Assembly: GCF_003265705.1 (NCBI RefSeq)
Contig: NW_020312968.1
Coordinates: 3,780,935-3,844,934 of the forward strand
Direction: 5' to 3'
Source of the DNA: Callorhinus ursinus
Lineage: Eukaryota > Chordata > Mammalia > Carnivora > Otariidae
Length of the DNA: 64,000 nucleotides
The notes under the pieces were generated by a model. The model was not told the origin of the DNA and did not search any database. It was given only the letters and a program-made list of their open reading frames with translations. The position numbers and the translations under genes were made by a program. Below are positions 24,101-35,995 of the stretch, piece after piece (position 1 is the first letter of the stretch; each line of letters begins with the position of its first letter).

Positions 24101-24289
24101 TCTCCACATAGAGAGATGTGAAAATTAACTCCTGCCCTCTGTGAATTAGACTAAGATTTCACCTTATTTTTTATTACCACCTTAATAACGTCCATTCCTT
24201 TGACAATTTTATATAATTTCCCAAAACACTTATTTACACTATAACCACTTGGTTCTCATTCAATTTTCTTTTACAGTTATTAATACACA
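21151..24289. other. Intronic sequence with G runs, nothing else recognised
   Basis: G runs lie at 21367-21379 (agaggg then a long G tract) and 23462-23474. The remainder is unremarkable. No exon or named repeat was found, apart from the inverted repeat at 22012-22035. Confidence 0.45.
22012..22035. repeat. AT-only perfect inverted repeat
   Basis: The 11-bp arms tataataattt and aaattattata flank a 2-base centre. Being AT-only, it may be fortuitous. Confidence 0.85.
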
Positions 24290-24356
24290 CTAGAATTGTT
24301 TGGGAACTAGAAGTGTTTGAGAACTAGAATTGTTGAGAACTAGAATTGTTTGAGAG
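24290..24356 (+). repeat. 17-bp minisatellite, about four units
   Basis: Four consecutive units of ctagaattgtttgagaa (17, 17, 16 and 17 bp) begin at 24290, 24307, 24324 and 24340, with few substitutions and one 1-bp deletion. Confidence 0.9.
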
Positions 24357-26955
24357 CCTAGCTGTGTCTTCCCCATGCCAACCACTGATCAGAACACCTG
24401 AAACCTGCCTTTTTTTCTTCTTCTTTTTTTTCTTCTTTTAATGATAAAGCTTTCCCAGTCATACGTCTACCCTTGGGTCTCTTATTTAAAGTGATGGTAG
24501 CTGAGTCCCTTCCTATAGCAAACTCTGAATAAATAGCCCCTAGATTCATTTATTTCCATAGAACAAATACCATTGTGAAGTCAGACCTAAACAATCATTT
24601 TCTGTAATAAAAGATCTCTGTTACTTGTTCAAAGTCACATGTACACAAGGTGTTGGCGACCTTTGTGGCCCAATTCCCTCTCTGTGGAGAAACAGCTCAG
24701 ACTACCAGCACTTGGTAGAACCAAGCTACTGAATATTTACTGAACACAGTAGTGCAGCATTCCGGTGATTAGTTTTCCCAAGGTAGTAAAGTTACTGAAG
24801 CATGGGCTCAACCCAGTAATTAATTTCTCATCTACTTGACCACAGATTAATCTAGCTACGCAGGTAAATAGAGGCTGCAGGAATAAATGAGCTCAAATTC
24901 TGTCACCCGGTGACATTAAGCATTTTACTCCATCTCTCTCGACTTTTGCTCTGAATGTGGGTTGCTGTGAGCAGTAACTGAGAAAGCATCCAGATGTGTT
25001 AATTTTATTAGCATTGCTTACACCACATTCAAATATAGTCAAGTAGCAACCCCACTGACTTACAGGTTTTTTTGGTTAAGTCAGCCAGGGACATTGAGAT
25101 ACTGATGTGACAAGGGAGGCTCTGATGAGATGCTTCTCCAAGTCCACAGACAACAGTGAACAACAAGGCTGGAACTGGTACACAGGTCTCATCTAAAAGC
25201 AGGACCTTTTTTTTCTTTTTTCTCTTACTCTATCACCTTGCCTTCTTTGGTGACCTATTTTATGAGAACTAATCAAATATATTCTGACCTAAAGCACCTA
25301 TTTTCTGCCTTTCCACCTTTTATTGAGGATTGTAATTGAAATGCACACCTACTGCTGATATTAAACACACATACTTAAGTCCATTGGAACAACAGGCTTC
25401 TACTGTAATTAACCGAATTGCTCAAACATAAAAATTATGACGTCCTTTTCAGCTAGTAATAAAAAAGAAATTCTAACTTTAGTCCCTTAACTTAGAAAGT
25501 GTTTGATCTGAATAGGAAGACAACCAATATCTAAATAATATCTTGTTAATATTAAAATGAACAATTAGCCAGTCTGTAGTTTGATTTTATTTTCAGCCTA
25601 TTCTTCTAGTATCTATACAGGGAGTGAGATAAGCAAAACATGGCTCTTTTTCTCCCGAGTTTGCCTTCCTTTTCAGCATCTAACATGAGTGTCCATTGGC
25701 GGAATGCACTTGAAAGGTCTCGGATGTCTTCTCTATAGCTCTGAATAATACACATAATGCACTGCTCACATTGACCTCTCAAGGTCTTCATGCTCTAAAT
25801 TTTATGTATTTCAGGGCATAAAGAAACAAGAGAAGATAGAAAGATCCAAGGCAGAGGTTAGAGAAAAGAGAAAGATAAATAAATATACCTGTCTGGAAAC
25901 TCTGCTCAAATGCTTAATCCATTATTTAAAAAGGATACTTATCTTTCCCTTACTGCCATTTCCATCTGCTGTAGAGGCCTCAGGAATTTGTGAGTTTGTT
26001 TTTTAAATAAGAAATTTAAATTGAAGCACTTGTCAATTATTCATGTCAATAGTGCACTCGGTTTGCATAAATTATACCCAAACCTCATTTTAACCTATAG
26101 CATCAATCAGCCCTTTATTGAAACTGTTACTGAGAACCCCAAGAGACCATGTCCCCAAATCCTGGAAGAGAACACACCAAAATCAACAAAGAACAAAGGG
26201 GTCTGAAGATTGCATTATCATGATTCTAATCCCTAGAATAATTAATGCATTGTTTTACAAAAATTAATACTTATACTTCAAGTGACAGGTGTATAGGAAT
26301 TCTGTATTAGGTAACTATTTTTTGTATTTGTCAGGTCTCATTAAAAAATACAAAGCCACTAACACAACTCCTATGAATCCAATTATTTTCTTTCTTGGAA
26401 GAGTCTGGACATTTTTTCTTTTAGTCTACCAAAGATACCAGGCTAAAAAACTAACATACCTATGTCAATCAGGGCCGATCGGGAAACACTGGACTTTTTT
26501 GTACTGGGTAACATGAAAAAAATTTACTCAAGGGACTTAACATAAAGATGCAGACAGGATTTGGGGAAACCAATAGGGAACAGTGTGTGTTCTAAATGAG
26601 AAACACTGGAAAACCCCTAGATCTAAGGAACCATGGGGAATGAGTGGTTATTGATGCCCATAAAGGATAGCCCTCAAGAAGTCAGCCTTAGGGCCACCTG
26701 ACAGTAATTATGATCTTCAGGTACCCAGCTAGTCCCCAGTGGTCCAATAAGGAGGGGGCAGAGAATAAACACTCGTTCTTCACTCCTCGGTGTCCCAGTG
26801 ATCTCGTGCTGGAGACTTCCATTGGCCAAACCCAGTGGCAAGCCAGAGGACAAGGGAGTCTATTGATACAGTCCTTAGAGGTCAGGTTTCTGGGCTACAT
26901 AGCAGGGAGGAAGGTCAAAAAAAAAAAAAAAAAGATACTCAGCACAAAAATCCAG
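24357..26955. other. Intronic sequence, little recognised
   Basis: A CT-rich stretch at 24410-24440 and the weak MIR-like patch at 25090-25205 are the only features. There is no coding evidence. Confidence 0.45.
25090..25205 (+). mobile_element. MIR-like fragment (weak)
   Basis: The end of the stretch, acaaggctggaactggtaca followed by caggtctcat, resembles the MIR 3' core. The similarity is low and the call is tentative. Confidence 0.3.
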
Positions 26956-26977
26956 TATATATATATATATATATATA
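26956..26977 (+). repeat. (TA)n microsatellite
   Basis: Eleven TA units lie shortly after an A run at about 26918-26933. It is a simple repeat of no clear function. Confidence 0.9.
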
Positions 26978-27239
26978 GTACCTTTTGAATAGTTACTATT
27001 TTAGGATACATTTCACAAATTCATCTACATGAGCAATCAAGGTTGATAGTCTTCTAATTACTGTAAGACCAAGCAGACATTTTAAACCCCAAACTAAACT
27101 GGAAATCTTCTCAGTATCTCTTCTTGCCTCTTGCCTCTCTATTCTCTACCTCGGTAAATGCGACCCTGTGTAGAACAGGAAAGGTTTTATAAAAGCCGGA
27201 AATTCACAGGTGCTTTGACAACTCACCGGAGGGTATCCA

Positions 27240-27760
27240 GCTCAGATGATGGAGGTGAGAGAAGGCATCACAGGGGAAGTGACAGGAGTTGAAGGGGGAG
27301 GAGGGACCACACAGGTGCAGATGGGGGGGAAGGTTGTAGAGTTGCAGCACATTAAGGGAACTTCACAGGTCCCTCAGGGCTGATAAATAAAGGGGGAGAA
27401 TAGGGGACATGCGGGGCAGAGCAGGCTTAATAATGAGGGAGGAGTGGGGGACAGAGCGTCTTGTACTTTCAACAAAATGTCAAGACATTAAAGCGTTTTT
27501 TAATTTATATATTTTTTATTTTTTAATTTATATATTTATATATATATTTTTAATTTTTATTTATATATCACTCGGGCGGCGGGATAGGGTGAGCCTGGAG
27601 ACAGGGAAGCCATGTAGGAGATTTTACAAGGATGCCGGTGGGAGAAGGGACAAAGCAACAGACAGCTGGAGTGGAGGGATGGATGGGGGTGTGTGCGTCC
27701 CGGGTGAGCTGCTGAAGAGGAGGACTAACATGCTGAGGAAGGCAGGGCTTGTGACCAAGG
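27240..27760 (+). mobile_element. Ancient interspersed repeat (L2-like, tentative), interrupted by an AT-rich tract
   Basis: The purine-rich 27240-27480 and 27590-27760 segments (for example gacagggaagccatgtagga and aagcaacagacagctggagt) match the general pattern of an old, widespread mammalian repeat. They are separated by a TA-rich low-complexity tract at 27500-27568. The family assignment is uncertain. Confidence 0.35.
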
Positions 27761-28300
27761 GCTGGTGAGGGAAGGGGGAGGGCTGGCTGGCTTCTGGACT
27801 AAGAGAGGCCTTTTCCTGTTGTATTCCAACTTTGTGTGAGGCCCCAGACCCCAGCTACCTTCCAGAATCTACAAGATGGGTCAAAATGTTACTTATCTCA
27901 CAGTATGGTATCGTGACCCCATATGACAGAAACAGATTTTCTAAAATATTTGTTGTATGTTCTTTCCCGGAGATAGAATGTATACCTGCATATGAAAAGG
28001 ATCAGGTATGTTTCACGACTACCTTCTCTGGATACGTTAAGCCTCCAGCATGTACAATTGTAGTCATTGTCACGTGAATTCATTTGCTAACCACTGATTA
28101 AGTAACTACTAGCTAGTCTATCATAATGCTATTTTGCAAAAGGACTAGAGGAAAAATGTTGGAAATACTTGGAAAAATAAATCGGCCACTGATACTGGCC
28201 CTTCTTGTCTTTAGCAGATTTTTTTCTGACCTATTTAGCTATAGGATAATTTTATCTGAAGTGTCTGGCTAAATCCTGGGTATAAAGAAATAAGGCTCCC

Positions 28301-29439
28301 ATGGAAAGATGTTTATTCAGTGTTTATTCAGATTCTCTGCCTTTTTTTTTTTTCAATTCCATTAGTTGTTTTTTTGGTGTTGAGTTGTGTAAGTTCTTTA
28401 TATTTTTTTGATATCTACCCTTTATTGGATACATCATTTGCAAATATCTTCTCTCATTAAATAGGTTGCCTTTTTGTTTTGTTGATGGTTTCCTTTGCTA
28501 TGCAAAATTTTTTATTTTGGGATAGTCCCAATAGTTCAGTTTTGCTTTTGTTTCCCTTGCCTTGGGAGACATACCTAGAAAAATGTCATTATGGCCAATG
28601 TCAGAGAAATTACTGTTTATGTTTTTGTCTAGGAATTTTATGGTTTCAGGTCCCACGTGTGGGACTGTCTTTTTCCCACTGTATATTCTTGCCTCCTATG
28701 TCATAGGTTAGTTGACCATAAAAGCGTGAGTTTATTTCTGGGCTCTCTGTTCTGTTCCACTGATCTATGTGTCTCTTTTTGTGCCAGTACCATAGTGTTT
28801 TGATTACTATAGTTTTGTAGTATATCTTGAAATCTGGGCTTGTGATACCTCCATCTTTGTTCTTTTTCAAGATGGCTTTGGCTATTTGGGGTTTTGGTTT
28901 TTTTTTGTTGTTGTTGTTTGTTTTTTTGTAGTTCCATACAAATTTTAGGAATATTTGGTTTTAGTTCTGTGAAAAATGTTGGTATTTTGATAGGGATGGC
29001 ATTAAATCTGTAGATTGCTTTGAGAAGACATACATATGGCCAAAGACACATGAAAACATGCTCACTATCACAAATCATTGGGGAAATACAAATTAAAGCC
29101 ACAATGAAATATTACTTTATACCTGTCAGAAGGTATAACAAAAACACAAGAAATACCAAGTGTTGGCGAGGATGTGGAGAAACAGGAACCCTTGTGCACT
29201 GTTGGTGGGAATGCAAACTGGTGCAGCCACTGTGGAAAACAGTATGGAGGTTCCTCAAAAAATTAAAAATCAAATTACCGTATGATCCAGTAATTGCACT
29301 ACTGGGTATTTACCCCAAGAAAATGAAAACACTAATTCAAAAAGATACATGCACCTCTATGTCTACTGAAGTATTATCCACAATAGCCAAGATACGGAAA
29401 CAGCCCAAGTGTCCACTGATAGATGGATGACAAGATGTG

Positions 29440-29478
<39 letters not shown>

Positions 29479-29860
29479 AATATTATCCAGCCATAAAAAA
29501 GAATGAAATCTTACTATTTGCAACAACTTAGATGGACCTGGATGGGATTACGCTGGGTGAAATAAGTCAGAGGAAGAAAAATACCATATGATTTCACTCA
29601 TGTGGAATTCAAGAAACAAAAGAACAAAGAAAAAAAAGAAACAAACAAAAAGCCAGACTCTTAAATACAGAGAACAAACTGGTGGTTGCCAAAGGGGAGG
29701 TGGGTAAGGGGAGAGGTGAAATAAATAAATGGAATTAAGAGTACACTCCTATTGATGAGCACTGAAAAATGTATAGAATTGTTGAATCGTTATAGTGTAC
29801 ACTTGAAACTAATATAATACTATATGTTAATTATACTTGAGTAAAAAATTTAAATAAATA
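28301..29860 (+). mobile_element. Old L1 with 5' inversion (twin-priming structure)
   Basis: From 28301 to about 29021 the L1 ORF2 sequence is on the minus strand ([19 protein letters not shown] at the right, running to the region before the C terminus at the left). From about 29022 to 29860 it is on the plus strand (open segment to 29430 with [19 protein letters not shown], then 3' UTR and an A-rich end). In ORF2 order the minus part ends where the plus part begins, with at most a few bases lost. This is the layout left by twin priming during target-primed reverse transcription. An 8-bp aaataagg occurs on both sides (28288-28295 and 29856-29863), a possible target duplication. Stops show that it is old and inactive. 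Confidence 0.88.
29442..29476 (+). repeat. (AC)n microsatellite within the L1
   Basis: About 17 AC units lie between the ORF2 C-terminal remnant and the 3' UTR of the L1 at 28301-29860, where other L1 copies have a short tatatacaca stretch. It is an expanded simple repeat. Confidence 0.93.
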
Positions 29861-30210
29861 AGGTTTCTACCTGTTAAGGTTATGGATCTCAAGATAAGGT
29901 CATTGATCTAAAGTTTTTTTTTTCCCCTCTAGAATATAGAGAAAATATTTTAACTCCAGTTAGAAAACATTTGTTACAATCATTGGCTTTGTTTTGGAAC
30001 ACTATCTCCTGAAAACAGTCCTCATCTGCAGGGATGAGAAAGAGAAGGCCACGTGCACTTTGGTTTCTACAACATGGCGATATACATTCTTAAAACCAGA
30101 AATGATATGTGCAAGTAGACTAAAGAATCAGAAAAAAAATGTGCTTCCATCTACCCTGCTTAAATCTTCCTGAAAATAGAGAACAGAAAGAAAAATGAAA
30201 AAAATTAATT

Positions 30211-30260
30211 CCTTTTGAAAAATGAGTCTTTAACTAATGGATTGGTTCATTTTCAAAAGG
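30211..30260. repeat. Hairpin-forming inverted repeat
   Basis: The arm ccttttgaaaaatga (30211-30225) pairs with tcattttcaaaagg (30247-30260) with a single bulged A, around a 21-nt loop. No transposon ends were recognised around it. Confidence 0.8.
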
Positions 30261-30641
30261 AGTCAGATTCTGGGCCCACATATCACCCATTCAAGATACA
30301 ATGTGTGCTCTCACCTCCCACTAAATATGTTGCTATGACTTTTAAATGGAGGGAACATTTAACAAGAAGCAACCTAGGGAAGGGAAGCTCTAACTCAGAC
30401 ATCAATAATTCATTTATCAGAAATAGGAGTAGTGGTATGAAATGCCAGGAGACTCTTTCATTTGTAGGGAGGCATTTTCTATTTTAAGCCTAGAACAATG
30501 CAGTCACCTTTATTCGACAAGCTAATCTGAATGGAGACAAAGCCGAACGGAAGGACAGCTTTTATGGTCTCCTCCACTGAGGCTATTTCTTTATGCACCT
30601 GTTATGTGGGGGACATGAAAAAGTGACAAAAAAGAAATTTT

Positions 30642-30834
30642 GGGGGCACCTGGGTGGCTCAGTCGTTAAGCGTCTGCCTTCAGCTCAGGTCATGATCTCA
30701 GGGTCCTAGGATCGAGCCCCGCATCGGGCTCCCTGCTCAGCGGGAAGCCTGCTTCTCCCTCTCCCACTCTCCCCTGCTTGTGTTCCCTCTCTCACTGTGT
30801 CTCTCTCAGATAAATAAATAAAATCTTTAAAAAA
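30642..30834 (+). mobile_element. Can-SINE, full length
   Basis: It runs from the gggggcacctgggtggctca head through the tRNA-like body (B-box-like gggtcctaggatcgagccc) and the 'gctccctgctcagcggg' block to an aaataaataaaatcttt tail. The flanks aaagaaatttt and aaaggaattttt approximate a target duplication. It is antisense to PCSK5, 3.9 kb downstream of the 77-bp exon. Confidence 0.94.
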
Positions 30835-31019
30835 GGAATTTTTACAACTTTTGTACTTCTGCAGTGATTTTTGTCACCCCAAAGTTTTAGCACTAGAAAT
30901 GTAATCATGTCAGTCTAAGAGAGATGATTGCATTGGAGTTTTGAGAGTGCTTTCTCTCCTAGTACTAAAACCCATCAGGCATTAAAGTTTCTCAAGTCAT
31001 CTACCAATTAAATCCATTA

Positions 31020-31125
31020 GTTCGGAGCCCAAGTTATTTCATCCCGTACCCCCACCCCAAAGACTTAGGGCAGAGCCATTCACAAAGTAGGGTCTCGGTG
31101 AATACCTGTGGAATGAATGAACAGA
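31020..31125 (+). mobile_element. L2-like 3'-end fragment
   Basis: The end gggtctcggtgaatacctgt followed by ggaatgaatgaac fits the typical L2 3' terminus (ggtgctcaataaatatttgttgaatgaatga), with substitutions. Confidence 0.5.
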
Positions 31126-31554
31126 TGTAGCTAAGCAGGAAATAATTCCAGACACACTCTCAAGCCTACTGGTCAGATCATACAAAGAGGAGGTATTCGC
31201 AGAGCAGACACCTGAGCTGCTTCATTCTGACGAGGATTAGAAATTTCTCCCCTTCACTCTCTTGCGTCAAATTCAAAGACTCGTGGCTCTGCTCAAGGAG
31301 ATGGGGAAACAGAACTGCAGAAAAGCAGATTTACTGACTCATTTACTGAATGAGTCACAGCTCTCATCACCTAAAGCAGCAGAAAAACCTACCGAAACCT
31401 CTAACCTTGGAAATAAACAAAGACCTCTAAGTCTTACATTACATTTGAAATGTTCATAGGCACATATATTTTGAGATGATTGTGATTTTTAGTTATTTAT
31501 CAAGAACCAGAAAGAGGAATAGAACACATAATTATAATAACAGCTGTAATTACA

Positions 31555-31770
31555 ATTATAAATTATCTAGCACCTAATATGTAGTCCGTCGTATGTTTGG
31601 TGTTTTAGGTATTTTACTGCTAACCTTGGGAAGCATTATTGTAGTAATTTTAGAGATTAAGACAACAACAAAGCTTTAGTCAAAGCTCAGAGTACTCAGG
31701 CCCGAAGATTATAAAGCTAATTAAGGAGAACCAAAACTAACCGTCAACTCTTCTGAACTACAAACCCACT
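31555..31770 (+). mobile_element. MIR-like fragment
   Basis: The order of blocks from gtgttttaggtattttactg, through 'agagattaagacaac', to 'aaagctcagagtactcagg' follows the MIR core in sense orientation, heavily decayed. Confidence 0.45.
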
Positions 31771-34729
31771 GCTAATTTCCTGATGCCACGTGACTTCTAT
31801 TCAAACAGAATTATCTCGCTTAAAGACAGATCCATCAATCACATCTATAATTACGGTCTAATGAGCAGAGAGGCTATCTTAACCCCAAATGCCTGAGTAC
31901 ATGGCTTGTCTGGCCAACAAAACATCAGGTGGCACTCCTGAGAGGAGGTAAAGGGTCATCTGTTGCCCCAGGTCACGCTCATAAAACAGAGGTAGGGGAT
32001 GCTGGTGTTGTACCTCTGGAAATGCCATATTTCACTGTCAAGACTACAAAGCAAGCACGTATCTAGAACAATGCCTGTGTGCTCCAATAACCAAACCCAC
32101 ACTGCACTCAGTGAACCATGGACAGTACTTAGAAGGGGTTAAAACAGGACACACCAGAATATGCCACAGTGAGCAGGACTATGGCGACGCTTCTCAAGAA
32201 GAGGTCTCGGGGAGAGCCAGGTTTGAAAGGAATACTTGCAAAGGATACTTTTTTTTTTTTTTTTTTTTTTAAGGCAGCCTGTAAAAAGCCATCAAAGCCA
32301 ACACTCAAAGAGCTTAAGAGCTTAAGCACAGCCTCTGTGGTTAGCGATGTTAGTCACACGTCTGACACGCCCTGGAAAACAGTCACCGTCACCACTGAGA
32401 GTTTCAGTGCAAAAACTCACCATATGTGAATTCAGACAGCACTGCCTACAGGTTATGATACGTTACTGGTTTCTACCTATAGCCCCTCTTGCCCCTCAAT
32501 ATCCTGCCCCCAAATACTTCGGGTGTTATGATGATCTAGTCTTTCCTGTAGCTTTCCTGTCCCTTTTTGCTCTCTACAGATGTTGATGGAATAAATCAAA
32601 CTGATGCATATAGTATCGTACAGTTCTCCTATATGCTTGCCTCAAAAACACAAATTTCTTCCTATACCATTGATGTATTGGAGATCGCTGTAAGCATAAT
32701 GTGAAATTTACATGTGTTGATGCACAGTTTTGTCCCAGAAACTCTAAGTGAATGTAGAAAATGCATCGCCATGGGAATACACAAAACCCACACAGCTACA
32801 CACCCGAAAAGCACCACAGTCCACACCTGTCCACGTCTGCCGCTGCTACTCCCTGATTTCGAGTACCTCACCTTCCATCTTTAGTAACTGGCAAGTTGCC
32901 ATGATTCCAAACGTCATCCTGGGCAGTGGGTGGGAGGCTAGGGGGGTGTCCTCCACTCTGCTTAATTTTCCCCTCGCCTCTCAACTGATTAATTTTCCTC
33001 CCTATTCTTTGTTCTTTTTTGAAATTTTCATCTCTTTTTTCCCCTCTTTTTTTCTCTTGCACACAGAGCGGCACGCATTCATATGTAAGAGCAGATGTAA
33101 TGCGCACACACTTCCACAAGCAAACTTCGGGTGTTTCTCAAGATAAAGTGGCGCATTTATTATAATTTTACATATTTTGTAACCACTTAACATGGATACA
33201 ACTGGGCTATTGTTTTTAAATAGGTCCCTACCATTTTTTGTGTGTGCATCACCGATGAAGTTTTTGAGTGCTGAGCTCAAATTTCACTGTCTTATTACTT
33301 GGCGGTTTTAGATTTTGCAGAGCGCAAGTGTTTTTAGGAAGGCTATGTGGCACTATAGCAGAATGAACTGTATATCGAAATTTATCAGTGGTGACTTTCT
33401 GGTACTGAAGCTTCAGGATTCTTCATCAGTGTTTCAGGCATTAGCTTGCATTGTCTCAAATTATGACCCTTGGTGTGAAATTTACTATAACTATTAAGCA
33501 GTGTAATCTGGACAGCAATGGCCAGGACTGAAAGAAAATTATCCAGTTTAATTTAGGTCCCTTTCTTTTTTTGTTTAGAAGCCTCTGAAAAATTCTATCA
33601 AAATCAATTTATGCATTAATGCTTTCACCATTGAATCTGATCTGTAACATTTACCGACTTATTAGCAAACAGCATGCTTTCCACAGTAACTTTTTTGAGG
33701 CTTCTTTGTAGATGGTGAAAAGAGGAAAAAAAAAAAAGAAGGAAAAAACCCATGTGCAGTCACAATTATCTAGGTCAGATGGTTTTATCTAAACTTATTG
33801 ACTTAATCAAATCATACTTGCTAAGAAATTTTTTCCTAAAGAAAAACACGGGCTGGAAATAGCACGTAATAAATGGGCAAAACACCTCTTTTTGCTACTT
33901 CTGAGATTCCAGACTAAAACATGTAAGTAAAAATCGAAATGGTAGCATTTAAATCACAGCATTATACTGGAGGAGTTTTGGAGTAAAAGGAAAAAAGCTA
34001 ATGTGATCTAGAGATTAGAAATATCTACTAATCCTTTAAAGAATCTGGGTCATCTTAAGCAAGAAAAAGCACTCCCATTTATTTTATGAAGAATGTTAAG
34101 ATATTCCATGGTATCAAATGGATGTGCATTTTCATCTGCTCTCACAAGAACTACCGGACTAACTGGAGGGTGGAAGAGTGGTTTAAATGAGTTTCTATGG
34201 CTCTTGAATGTGAAGATAAGAAAGGTAATAGGTTCTGTACATGGCAAACCTTACAGGTATTTCACGTGTATTAGTAGAAAATACAATCACTGCAGAACAG
34301 AAGAACAAAGCAGCTAGTAAGAAAGCCCCTGGCAGAGACTTCAAGCACAGGAGTCAATGAAATTTGTTGAATTTAACAGAATAAAGTAACTCTTTTGGCG
34401 TACACATTGTTTTGCCTTTCCTTTTAGCACCCCATCCCCAAAAATGGGTCACTGGCCAATTAGCTCATGAGGGGCAATATTCCCCAGCTGTGCCCTCAAG
34501 ATATGGAAATGCTGAGTCATTCCCCAGGGTTCTCTCTGCGACCATTCTTACCATGGAGACCACCCTTTTTATTACCCAGAAGCTTCAGTGAAAAGACACC
34601 TGTTCCCCCTGGAGCAAATTTATGGATCATTTGTTACCAAGGCTTTCTAAGAAAATACTTCCCTCAGCAAGAGGAGAAAACAAAAATCCTTGGCAGCCAC
34701 AGGCCAGCCCCCCCTCAGCCGGGCCTTAC
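31771..34729. other. Intronic sequence downstream of the 77-bp exon, little recognised
   Basis: It contains the T22 run and a pyrimidine-rich stretch at 33000-33060. I see no further PCSK5 exon and no young SINE within about 3.9 kb of the exon. Confidence 0.5.
32249..32270 (+). repeat. Poly(T) run of 22
   Basis: An uninterrupted T run lies next to no recognised SINE head, so I cannot assign it to an element. On the PCSK5-sense strand it is a poly(A) stretch. Confidence 0.9.
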
Positions 34730-34806
34730 TTGTTCTCGTTGCTTGCATCGTAACGAGGCATTGGGTCCAGGTCATTCCCATTCACGTCACAACTCGCCAG
34801 AGCATC
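34730..34806 (-). CDS. PCSK5: PCSK5 internal exon following the catalytic-Asp exon (probably exon 5)
   Basis: On the minus strand this 77-bp exon reads DALASCDVNGNDLDPMPRY then DASNEN, plus two bases (AA) of a split Lys codon. It continues directly from the Tyr that ends the exon at 38553-38696, with the frame kept (phase 0 in, phase 2 out). The acidic DVNGNDLDP stretch lies where furin-type convertases bind structural calcium. In the family the next residues are HGTRC, which carry the catalytic His, so that residue must lie in the following exon beyond the left edge of the window. The acceptor AG is at 34807-34808 and the donor is GTAAG, with GT at 34728-34729. Both exons are short, have good splice sites and show no lesion, so I read this as the functional gene rather than a pseudogene. 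No further PCSK5 exon was recognised in the window. Confidence 0.95.
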
Positions 34807-34852
34807 CTACGGCCACAGAGGAGTGAGCAAGAGGAGACAGACGTTTAGTAAT
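34807..34852 (-). other. PCSK5: 3' splice-site region with strong branch-point match
   Basis: Upstream of the acceptor at 34807-34808, the minus strand shows a pyrimidine-rich run and, about 37 bases from the AG, the string aattactaaac. This is close to the optimal mammalian branch-point pattern (yUnAy within UACUAAC). The position and match suggest an efficient acceptor. The call rests on sequence alone. Confidence 0.6.
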
Positions 34853-35829
34853 TAGCCATTAACATGGAGCCACATGCATTCTTAAACACATTTCCTCAAG
34901 AGAGTAATTAGATTAAATAATACATTCATGGTTCGGTGGCGTCAGGATGCCTTGTTCAGTAATAATCACTGTTGTATTTTCCTCCTTAAGGTGAAAAAAT
35001 ACTCTCCACAGACCAAGGAAGAACCCAGACCATTCTTGCCAACATATTTTCCTTCATCTCTGGAACTGACCTCTCATTCAATGCCTCTGAAGAGGTCCCC
35101 AGTGACCACCTTTTCAGTGAAGTATTCTTGGACTCTCTAGAAGCAAAGTGATTTATTTTCCAGGGATTCTCTCTCTATTCCTTACTTCATTTCTGGAGTG
35201 TGTAAATTCCTTATAATCCAAAGATTTTTGAGGATAATTCACAAATAACTGGCAAGCCGATTAAAAATCAGTATTAGAAATTTATTATATTAGGTATCGT
35301 GGTATCTCTATCAGGCAATAGCTGTCTGGTTTCAGATGTTGTATCTACTATAAAAGAGTCTGTAATTCAGACTTTTTACTAATACCCAATGATCCTCTGT
35401 CCCAACCAAAATAATGAACAAAGTTTTATTCTAGGCCAAGGCTTCAAAATGAGGCAAAAGCATCTCTGAAGCCAAAGCTGGATCTGTCTGTCTGCTTTTT
35501 GTGAAACACCTCCAAATTTCTACATTTCTTTCTTTTGATGTTCTAAATTTCCAAAAAGAAATTACTGGCTTATACCTTCACTCCAGTTTATGTCACAGTA
35601 GGTAGAACTAATTTAGACTGTTTTATGTTTCGGTTTTAGTGAAAGCCAACGTGTTTTCTAGCTTTATCAAAGACTCTTGTTTCTGAAAATAATGTGTAGT
35701 ACATAGAGTCTGATGTCTGGAGAAATTATGCAAAATACACAGGACATATAAAGGTGGTAGGTAAGTCCCTGCTTCTCATATAAAGGCCCCCCATAGCCCC
35801 CCATACTGGTCACTAGAGTGTGAATGGTG

Positions 35830-35995
35830 TGTATCTAGTATAACTGACGAATTTTACTTATAAGGAAACAGAGGCCCAAGACAGGATAAGAACCTTGGTC
35901 AAAGGCATGAAGCAAACCAGCCTGTGGAACCAAGATTGGAACCCAGGCCATGTGCCCCGTGACCCCATCCAATGTGCTCTTCCCTACACTTCACC
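35830..35995 (+). mobile_element. MIR
   Basis: The segment ataaggaaacagaggcccaa, then the 'aagaaccttggtcaaagg' block, then gattggaacccaggccatgt, is a clear MIR core and 3' half. It is the only repeat other than a microsatellite that I recognise in the short PCSK5 intron. Confidence 0.75.

Larger units (their letters stand above)
1..34729 (-). other. PCSK5: PCSK5 downstream intron (3' end outside the window)
   Basis: At least 34.7 kb of intron follows the exon at 34730-34806. The next expected exon, beginning with the HGTRC catalytic-His motif, was not seen. The interval carries the young L1/Can-SINE nest, the 7SK pseudogene and several older repeats, all annotated separately. Open frames here that do not coincide with repeats show no recognisable domains. 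Confidence 0.8.

Noticed and set aside
29442..29476. Regular short repeats considered as a CRISPR-like array
   Set aside because: Simple dinucleotide repeat with no spacers; the genome is a mammal's.
32249..32270. T run considered as the tail of an antisense SINE
   Set aside because: No SINE body follows on the right side, so only a homopolymer can be supported.
34467..34826. 119-codon plus-strand frame
   Set aside because: It runs antisense across the PCSK5 77-bp exon; the splice sites and protein match are on the minus strand.
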